Assembly: GCF_011764425.1 (NCBI RefSeq)
Contig: NZ_BLPF01000001.1
Location: forward strand, 62,001-126,000
DNA: 64,000 nt
Source of the DNA: Phytohabitans houttuyneae
Lineage (GTDB): Bacteria; Actinomycetota; Actinomycetes; Mycobacteriales; Micromonosporaceae
Direction: 5' to 3'
The stretch's first letter is position 1, and each line of letters starts with the position of its first letter. The translations under genes were made by a program, and so were the position numbers. The notes under the pieces are model-generated. The model did no database searches and was not told the DNA's origin. It saw nothing but the letters and a program-made list of their open reading frames with translations. This document shows, piece after piece, positions 58,469 through 64,000 of this stretch.

Positions 58469-59083
58469 TTGATCCGGGTCCTGCTGGGCCAGAGGGGCCG
58501 TTTGGTCCGCGAGGCACTGTCCGCTGTCATGACGGCCGAAGACGATCTCGAGGTCGTGGCTGAGCTCTCCCGCTCCGACGAGGTGCTCCCGATCGCCCGC
58601 CGGGACCATCCGCACGTCGCGGTGCTCGACATCGCCCTGCCCGGTCCTGTCGCGGTCACCGAGCTGTGCCCGACCCTCTGCGACGCGGTGCCCACCTGCG
58701 GCGTCCTGATCCTGCTCGACCGCCAGGCCGGCGCCGGAGTGGGCCGCTCGCTGGCCCGCCTCGCACCGCGCGTGGGCTTCCTCGGCGCCGAGACCTCGCC
58801 CTACGACCTTGTCGAGAGCGTACGCCAGCTGGCCCGGGGCGAGCCCGTGCTGGACGCCGAGGTCGCGGTCGCCGCACTCACCGCCAGCGAAAACCCGCTG
58901 ACCGACCGCGAGTGCGAGGTGCTCCGCATGGCGCTCGACGGGGCACCGGCCAAGGAGATCGCGCAGAAGCTTTACCTCAGCGCCGGCACCGTCCGCAACT
59001 ACCTGTCCCGCATCCTCGCCAAGACCGGCGCCCGCACCCGCATCGAGGCGATCCGCATCGCCCAGGACGCCGGCTGGATCTGA
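58469..59083 (+). CDS. RamR/AmfR-like LuxR-type response regulator
   Basis: 204 residues. An N-terminal receiver (IRVLLGQRGRLVREALSAV, AVLDIALPG with the phospho-acceptor-like Asp 54) lacks the usual pair of acidic residues after the first strand (it reads LLGQRG), as in pseudo-receivers of the RamR type. The C-terminal LuxR HTH reads NPLTDRECEVLRMALDGAPA, KEIAQKLYLSAGTVRNYLSR and ILAKTGARTR. It is convergent with the lanthipeptide transporter genes, as expected for the activator of a ram/amf-type locus. A start GTG/TTG slightly upstream is possible. Target promoters are not visible inside the window. Confidence 0.85.
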   Translation: MIRVLLGQRGRLVREALSAVMTAEDDLEVVAELSRSDEVLPIARRDHPHVAVLDIALPGPVAVTELCPTLCDAVPTCGVLILLDRQAGAGVGRSLARLAPRVGFLGAETSPYDLVESVRQLARGEPVLDAEVAVAALTASENPLTDRECEVLRMALDGAPAKEIAQKLYLSAGTVRNYLSRILAKTGARTRIEAIRIAQDAGWI

Positions 59084-59106
59084 TCTCGACCCATCAAAGA
59101 TCCATT

Positions 59107-59166
59107 GAGCTACCGCGACGTCCGCCGTGGTCCGGACCGTTGCTCCCGCGGCCTCACCCTCCGCGT
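59107..59166 (+). repeat. Family A 3'-associated repeat
   Basis: Copy of the GAGCTACCGCGACGTCCG...GGTCCGGACC...CCTCACCCTCCGC element, 23 bp behind the ramR-like stop, in gene orientation, in the gap between convergent genes. Confidence 0.7.
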
Positions 59167-59200
59167 TTGGTCGCGCCAAGTGCAAACCCACTGCCGCGCC

Positions 59201-60892
59201 TCAGGGGGTGGGGGCCGGAGCGTCGGCGGCGGACCAGTGGCCGACCAGCTCGCGGTACAGCGGCGAGCTTTCCAGCAGGCCCTCGTGGTCGCCCAGCGCG
59301 GCACCCGTGCCGTCCAGGACCAGCACCCGCCGCGCCCTGAACGCCGAGCTGATCCGGTGGGCGATCACGACCAGCGTGCCCTCGCGGGCGGCGAACGCCT
59401 CCTCGGCCACCCGCTCCGCCGCCGGGTCGAGGTGGCAGGTGGCCTCGTCGAGCACCGCGACGGGTGCGGGTGAGAGGTAGGCGCGCACGAGCGCCAGCTG
59501 CTGGCGCTCCCCCGCCGAGAGCTCGGCCGGGCGCAGGTCGGCGTCCAGCCCGCCAAGGCGGGACACCAGCGCCGCCGCGCCGACGGCCTCGGCCGCGGCG
59601 AGGACGGTGGGATCGGGCACGTCGGGGCGCAGGTAGGTGAGGTTGTCGCGGACGGTGCCGGCGAACGCGTACGCCTCCTGCGGGATCAGGACCCGCGCCG
59701 ACTCCGGCACCTCGACCGCGGCGCACCCGCCGACCAGCACGGTGCCGGCGTCCGGGCGGAGCAGGCCGCACACCAGGCCCGCGAGCGTGGACTTGCCGAT
59801 GCCGCTGGGGCCGACGACCGCCAGGTGATCGCCTTCGGGCAGGTCGAGGTCGAGGCCGCGGAGCACGGGTTCGGCGTGCGGCCCGTACGCGAAGGTGACC
59901 CCGCGCAGCGCCACCGCGTAGCCGAGCGGGATGGCCGGCCGGGGTGGTGGGGCGGGCTGGTCGGCGGCGTCCAGGATCCGTCCGAGCGTCACCACGAAGC
60001 GCAGCCCGCTGCCGCCCAGGCCGGAGAAGAGGCGGGCGAGGGCGGGCTGGAGTCCGAACAGGACGTACGTCAGTCCACCCAGGACGGCGCCGGCGGTCAC
60101 GCCCCCGTCGACAAGCCACGGTCCGGCGGCCAGCACGGCGACCAGGGGCAGCCACCCGCCGACCGCGAAGCACAGCGTGCGGAGCACGGCCAGCCACGCG
60201 AGGCCCCGCTCGGCCGCGGCCTGCTCGGCGATCGGCCCGGCGACCATGCGGGCGGCGTGCTCCTCGGCGCCGCGGGCGGCGATGTCGCGGGTGGCGGCGA
60301 GCACGGTACCGGCGGCGGTGGCGACCCGCTCGTCGGCCCGCACGGCGGCGCGGTAGCGGCCGGCGGCCACCCCGAGCGTGGCCAGGAACAGCGCGCAGCC
60401 CAGCAGGAACGGCGGCAGGATCAGCAGCGCGACCTGCGGCGCGATGGTGAGCAGGCCGGCCGTGGCGCCGACGACCGTGACGAGGAAGCCGCGGCAGACG
60501 ACGATCAGGCCCGCGTACCTGTCCCGGACGATCTCCACCTGCCGGGTCAGCCGCGACACGGCGCCGTCGTCGGCCCGGCCTGCGGCCCCCGCCCGCAGCG
60601 CACCCGACACCACCCGCCGGACGAGGTCGTCGCGGACCGGTTCGACGAGGTCGCCGAGGGCGGCGAAGACCTGCCGCGCGCCGACCGCGCCCGCCAGCCC
60701 GGAGAGCAGGAGCGCGCCGAGCCAGGCCAGCCCGACCAGCGGGCGGCCGGCGAGGAAGCCGTCGTCGACCGCGTGCGCGACCGCCAGGCCGAGCACCGCG
60801 GAGGGCAGCGCCTCCGGCACCGACCAGGCCACGAGCCGGAGCAGCGGTCGCCGCCGCAGCCCCGTGACCGCGTACCGCAGCTCGCGCCTCAT
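59201..60892 (-). CDS. ABC half-transporter of the lanthipeptide locus (RamB-like)
   Basis: 563 residues. The N-terminal ~310 residues are a six-helix exporter domain (LLRLVAWSVPEALPSAVLGL, LAVLRTLCFAVGGWLPLVA). The ATPase has Walker A VVGPSGIGKSTLAGL, Q-loop LIPQEAYAF, signature ELSAGERQQLALVRAYL and Walker B VAVLDEATCHLDP. The Cys-for-Ser change in the D-loop neighbourhood and the generally degenerate N-terminal helices are typical of the second subunit in ram-type pairs. It probably forms a heterodimer with the adjacent half-transporter to export the modified peptide. Confidence 0.88.
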   Translation of the reverse strand: MRRELRYAVTGLRRRPLLRLVAWSVPEALPSAVLGLAVAHAVDDGFLAGRPLVGLAWLGALLLSGLAGAVGARQVFAALGDLVEPVRDDLVRRVVSGALRAGAAGRADDGAVSRLTRQVEIVRDRYAGLIVVCRGFLVTVVGATAGLLTIAPQVALLILPPFLLGCALFLATLGVAAGRYRAAVRADERVATAAGTVLAATRDIAARGAEEHAARMVAGPIAEQAAAERGLAWLAVLRTLCFAVGGWLPLVAVLAAGPWLVDGGVTAGAVLGGLTYVLFGLQPALARLFSGLGGSGLRFVVTLGRILDAADQPAPPPRPAIPLGYAVALRGVTFAYGPHAEPVLRGLDLDLPEGDHLAVVGPSGIGKSTLAGLVCGLLRPDAGTVLVGGCAAVEVPESARVLIPQEAYAFAGTVRDNLTYLRPDVPDPTVLAAAEAVGAAALVSRLGGLDADLRPAELSAGERQQLALVRAYLSPAPVAVLDEATCHLDPAAERVAEEAFAAREGTLVVIAHRISSAFRARRVLVLDGTGAALGDHEGLLESSPLYRELVGHWSAADAPAPTP

Positions 60893-60923
60893 CGCGCCTC
60901 CCCCTCGGTGTCGGGGCGGGCGC

Positions 60924-62597
60924 TCACTGGAACACCTCGCGGTACTCCGGGTCGTCCCACAGGTCCGCGTGCCGGCCCATCGCGCGCACGCGGCCGCCGG
61001 CCAGCCACACCACCGCGTCCGCGCGGGCGGCGGTGGCCGCGCGGTGGGTGACCACCAATCGGGTACGGCCACCGCCCGACCCGGTCAGCGCGGCGGCGAT
61101 CCGCACCTCGGTCGCGGTGTCCACACTGGACGTGGCGTCGTCGAGCACGAGCAGGCGCTCGGCGTGCCAGGCGCGGGCCAGCCCCAGCCGCTGCGCCTCA
61201 CCGCCGGACATGGGCGCGTCGGCGAGCGGTGTGTCGTACCCCTCGGGCAGCCGGCTGACGAAGTCGTGTGCGTGGGTGGCGTGCGCCGCCGCGCGTACCC
61301 GGTCGCGGGGAAGGCCGAGCCCGACGGCGTCGGCGACCGTCCCACCCACCAGGACCGGCCGCTCGAAGGCGCAGCCGATCGCCGTGCGCAGCGCGGCCCG
61401 GTCGAGGTCGGGCAGCGGCACGCCGTCGAGGAGCACGCGGCCGGCGTCGGGGTCGCGCAGGCGGGCGGCGAGGGCGGCGAGGACCGACTTGCCGGAGCCG
61501 GACCGGCCCACCACCGCGACGGTCGCGCCGCCCGGAAGCACCAGGTCGACGCCGTCGAGCAGCGCGGCGCCGTCGTCACCGCGGGCCGCGACGCCCTGGA
61601 ACTCCACGGTGCCAGGCCCGTCCGGCACCGCCGACCGTCCATGCTGGACAGTGGGTGTGTCGAGCACCTCGGCCGCGCGCCGCGCGCCGGCCCGGGCGCG
61701 CGCCAGCCCGCCGAGCACGCCGGTGAGGCTGCCGAGACCCGCCCCGATCGTCGCGTACCGGCTGGCGGCGAAGAGGTCACCCGCGCTGATCCGCCCGTCG
61801 GCGAGCGCGAGGCCACCGGCGGCCAGGACGGCCACCAGGACCAGCGGCCCCACGACGGCGGCCTGTGCGCTGGAGCGGGCCAGCACCCGCCAGGTGTCCG
61901 CACCCTGCCGGCGCAGTTCGTCGAGCGGGGCGAGCACGCGCCGCTCCTCGGCCTCGACGGTGCCGGCGGCCGCGATGGTGCGCACGCCCACGAGCGACTC
62001 GGCGAGGCGGGCGGCGAGGCGGCCCTGGGTGCGCTGGTACGCGGAGACGACCGCCGCCGTCTGCCGCGTGAACGCCCGCAGCACGAGCCCGACCAGCGCG
62101 AGCCCGGCCAGGAACACGAGGGCCAGCCAGGGGTCGATGAGGGTCAGCAGCACCAGCGCGCCGGCCGGCGGCAGCAGCGCGGTCGCGACGGAGATCGTTA
62201 CAAGGCCGGCCTGTGCGGCGTCCGTGGCGTTGCTGGAGACGCGGCTGACGAGGTCGCCGGCGTCGAACGCCCGTCCGGCCCTCGGCCCGACCGCGAGCGT
62301 GTGCCGGACCAGGCGGTCGCGCAGCCACGCGGTGACGCCGGCGCTGTTGGCCGCGCCCGCGAACGCTCCGCCGACGTCGGCGAGCATGCTGAGCAGGATG
62401 AGTCCGCATGCGACAACGACCCAGCGTGCGGTGGACCCGTCACCGGCCACGACCGCGTCGATCGCCCGGCCCAGCACGACCGGCAGGGCGAGCGTGACGC
62501 CGGAGCCGACGACAGCGCAAAAGGCGATGACCGGCAGCCAGGCACCACCCTTTCGGACCAGCACGGCGAAGGTCGCCGACACATAGACTCCCTTCAT
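60924..62597 (-). CDS. ABC half-transporter of the lanthipeptide locus (RamA-like)
   Basis: 557 residues. Exporter membrane domain (GVTLALPVVLGRAIDAVVAG, LLPPAGALVLLTLIDPWLAL), then an ATPase with Walker A VVGRSGSGKSVLAAL, signature MSGGEAQRLGLARAW, Walker B LLVLDDATSSVD and the switch His (VVTHR). The start at 62597 is 65 bp downstream of the precursor stop, after a GC-rich hairpin. It is followed by the second half-transporter after a 31-bp gap. Heterodimer export of the lanthipeptide is likely. Confidence 0.88.
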   Translation of the reverse strand: MKGVYVSATFAVLVRKGGAWLPVIAFCAVVGSGVTLALPVVLGRAIDAVVAGDGSTARWVVVACGLILLSMLADVGGAFAGAANSAGVTAWLRDRLVRHTLAVGPRAGRAFDAGDLVSRVSSNATDAAQAGLVTISVATALLPPAGALVLLTLIDPWLALVFLAGLALVGLVLRAFTRQTAAVVSAYQRTQGRLAARLAESLVGVRTIAAAGTVEAEERRVLAPLDELRRQGADTWRVLARSSAQAAVVGPLVLVAVLAAGGLALADGRISAGDLFAASRYATIGAGLGSLTGVLGGLARARAGARRAAEVLDTPTVQHGRSAVPDGPGTVEFQGVAARGDDGAALLDGVDLVLPGGATVAVVGRSGSGKSVLAALAARLRDPDAGRVLLDGVPLPDLDRAALRTAIGCAFERPVLVGGTVADAVGLGLPRDRVRAAAHATHAHDFVSRLPEGYDTPLADAPMSGGEAQRLGLARAWHAERLLVLDDATSSVDTATEVRIAAALTGSGGGRTRLVVTHRAATAARADAVVWLAGGRVRAMGRHADLWDDPEYREVFQ

Positions 62598-62604
62598 AGA
62601 AAGC

Positions 62605-62642
62605 CCGCGGCCCGGGCGACCGACATTCGTCCGGGACCGCGG
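62605..62642 (-). terminator. Attenuator-like hairpin between precursor and transporter genes
   Basis: Imperfect inverted repeat with CCGCGG outer arms and CCCGG inner arms, 20 bp behind the precursor stop and 8 bp ahead of the transporter ATG. On the minus strand it is followed by GCTTTCT. A partial terminator here would keep precursor transcript in excess over transporter transcript (inference). Confidence 0.5.
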
Positions 62643-62662
62643 TTCTCACTGGTGCCGCTGGA

Positions 62663-62815
62663 TCAGTTCTGGCAGAGCAGGACGCTCAGGTCGCTCTCGT
62701 GGCACAGCGTGACGCTGAGGTCACTTTCGGCGCAGCTCTTGCTGGTGCCGCTGTGGCCGCCGCCGCCGTCGGTCTCGAGTACCTGGGTCATCGCCTGCAG
62801 GTCGAGCAGAGCCAT
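62663..62815 (-). CDS. Class III lanthipeptide precursor (RamS/AmfS-like)
   Basis: 50 codons, ATG with GGGAGGA upstream. The leader begins MALLDLQAM, matching the conserved leader motif of class III precursors (LFDLQSM in RamS). A Gly-rich stretch (GGGG) lies before the core. The core holds two copies of Ser-x-x-Ser-x-x-x-Cys: SDLSVTLC at residues 31-38 and SDLSVLLC at 41-48, the pattern that forms labionin or lanthionine rings, ending QN. Cleavage would fall in the Gly/Ser/Thr-rich part around residues 20-28. By comparison with SapB, the product would be a surface-active morphogenetic peptide. An extra Cys 28 lies just before the first ring motif. Confidence 0.93.
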   Translation of the reverse strand: MALLDLQAMTQVLETDGGGGHSGTSKSCAESDLSVTLCHESDLSVLLCQN

Positions 62816-62832
62816 GGTGATTCCTCCCATTA

Positions 62833-64000
62833 CTACGGTGTTACCTGACCCGCACCGGTCGGCGCGGGAGACTGTGGGGCCGAGCCGCCTTGCGCTCGCT
62901 CCGCTCGCTGAACGTCCAGGGCGCCAGCGCGATCCGGACTCGTCGCTTCGCTCCTCGGACCGGATCTTGCCGGCCCCTGGACGAAGCGCCGCGCGCCCGG
63001 GTGGAGCAGTGGTGCGTGCACCGGCTCGCCGTGCAGCGCGGCGCCGAGCGCCAGCAGCACGCCGGCGGTGCCGGTGGCGAGATCCATCGACAGGCGCATG
63101 AGCGACGTGCCGGGGAAGGCGAACCCGTCGCCGTAGGGCACGGCGTGCCAGCCCAGGTTGCGGACCTGCTTGGCCACTCGCGGGTCGGTGGCCGGGTCGG
63201 CGCTGCGGGCGGCCAGGTAGAGCAGGATCCCGGCGCGGCCCGAGAACAGGCCCGGGAAGACGTACATCGTGGACTGCGCGGCGAGCTCCGCACCCCGTGC
63301 CGCCTCGGCGAACTCGTCGTCGTGGCGCCGCGCGAGGTACTCGTCCAGCGCCAGCCCGACGCCCACGCTGCCCGAGTCGAGGTACGGCATCGTGCGCCAC
63401 CCCTCGTTGACGTGCAGCTCGCCGGTCTCCCGGGTGACGCAGCGGCGCAGGTCCTGCCGCAGGGCCACGGCGGCGTGGTCGAGGTACGCCGGGTCGCCGG
63501 TGTCGTCGAACGCGCGGATCAGCAGCAGCGCCGGACCCGACGAACCCCGCATCAGCCCGGCCAGCGGGTTTTCCCGGCCGCTCGTCTCCGGTACGGAATC
63601 GACGGTGCCGAGGCGCTCGGCGACGAGCTCGGCGGCCCGATGCGCGGCGAGGCGCAGCGCCGGCTCGCCGGTGTGATCGGCGAAGTGCAGCAGGTTGAGC
63701 CCGATTCCCGCGAGGCCGCCCTGCAGGTCCAGGCCGAGCGACTGCCACTCCTCCCGCAGGCACAGGTCGACCGCGTCGAGCGCCGCCTGCCGGTGGCCGA
63801 GGTGGTCGAGGACGAACGCGGCGCCGTGCAGCCCGTCGAAGAGGCCGGGACTCGTCCCGCTCTCCGGCCGGCGCACCTTGGCGAGGAACCACTGCTCAAG
63901 CCGCTCGTCGCGGCCGGCGCCGGTGACCGAGAGCGCGTACAGCACGCCGGCGGCGCCGTGCGACAGGTTGATCCGGCCGCCTTCGGAGAACTGCTGGACG
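62833..64000 (-). CDS. Class III lanthipeptide synthetase, C-terminal cyclase domain (RamC/LanKC-like, partial)
   Basis: About 389 residues are visible before the window ends; the kinase and lyase parts lie outside. The LanC-like barrel reads NLSHGAAGVLYALSVTG, GLFDGLHGAAFVLDHLG, LQGGLAGIGLNLLHFAD, LMRGSSGPALLLIRAFD, DSGSVGVGLALDEYL, GLFSGRAGILLYLAA and GTAGVLLALGAALHG. The zinc-ligand Cys and His of true LanC are absent, as in class III enzymes. The C-terminal ~50 residues are low-complexity and encoded partly by a palindromic repeat at 62914-62982. It would phosphorylate, eliminate and cyclise the 50-residue precursor. Confidence 0.88.
   Translation of the reverse strand, partial: VQQFSEGGRINLSHGAAGVLYALSVTGAGRDERLEQWFLAKVRRPESGTSPGLFDGLHGAAFVLDHLGHRQAALDAVDLCLREEWQSLGLDLQGGLAGIGLNLLHFADHTGEPALRLAAHRAAELVAERLGTVDSVPETSGRENPLAGLMRGSSGPALLLIRAFDDTGDPAYLDHAAVALRQDLRRCVTRETGELHVNEGWRTMPYLDSGSVGVGLALDEYLARRHDDEFAEAARGAELAAQSTMYVFPGLFSGRAGILLYLAARSADPATDPRVAKQVRNLGWHAVPYGDGFAFPGTSLMRLSMDLATGTAGVLLALGAALHGEPVHAPLLHPGARRFVQGPARSGPRSEATSPDRAGALDVQRAERAQGGSAPQSPAPTGAGQVTP
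62914..62982. repeat. Palindromic repeat inside the end of the lanthipeptide synthetase gene
   Basis: Outer arms GTCCAGGG (62914-62921) and CCCTGGAC (62975-62982), and inner arms GATCCG / CGGATC at 62931-62936 and 62961-62966, surround an internal GTCGCTTCGCTCCTC stretch. It lies in the low-complexity C-terminal tail of the coding region and has the look of an extragenic palindromic element read into the ORF. Confidence 0.55.

Overview
The window is a very GC-rich stretch of actinobacterial chromosome. The gene style (GTG/TTG starts, ATGA/GTGA overlaps), an SsgA-like sporulation protein, a RamS/AmfS-type lanthipeptide locus and secreted CBM2 proteins suggest a mycelial, spore-forming genus, plausibly Micromonosporaceae. 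That assignment is inference. I see no rRNA, tRNA, transposase, phage gene or CRISPR array.

Layout. 1-8.6 kb (minus): glycosyltransferase, glgB, treZ, a YfhO-like membrane protein and a GT2, i.e. alpha-glucan/trehalose metabolism and envelope glycosylation. 9.0-16.5 kb (plus): TetR, diiron ferritin-like protein, acyl reductase-HAD fusion, zinc dehydrogenase, LarA-like nickel-pincer protein and PlsC acyltransferase, an apparently undescribed lipid-type operon. 17-25.7 kb (minus): UbiB-like kinase, RraA-like, MarR-GNAT, a second YfhO-like protein and a Ser/Thr kinase. 25.8-28.6 kb: larE and larB-larC, which make the nickel-pincer nucleotide the LarA-like protein would need. 28.6-34 kb: YbaK, an SH3 lipoprotein, two divergent secreted CBM2 proteins and an aldo/keto reductase. 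35-40 kb (minus): a non-phosphorylative L-fucose catabolic operon with its GntR regulator. 40-51 kb: GNAT, a 26-codon ORF, an HTH-nSTAND-WD40 protein, LtrA, a secreted protein, Lrp, a drug-type ABC exporter and asd. 51-58 kb: DD-carboxypeptidase, SsgA-like, an unusual radical SAM protein with ThuA, and a Tat-secreted M28 peptidase. 58.4-64 kb: a class III lanthipeptide locus (RamR-like regulator, two ABC half-transporters, precursor, and the C-terminal part of the synthetase).

Two window-wide patterns matter. First, ten genes, including the normally essential asd, carry eleven apparent -1 frameshifts. Each is repaired by adding one base to a short G/C run, and each repaired gene then becomes a whole number of codons of family-typical length. 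These are far more likely sequence errors than pseudogenes. Second, intergenic regions carry several dispersed repeat families. One roughly 55 bp family lies directly 3' of stop codons and in the same orientation as the upstream gene in all five copies seen.
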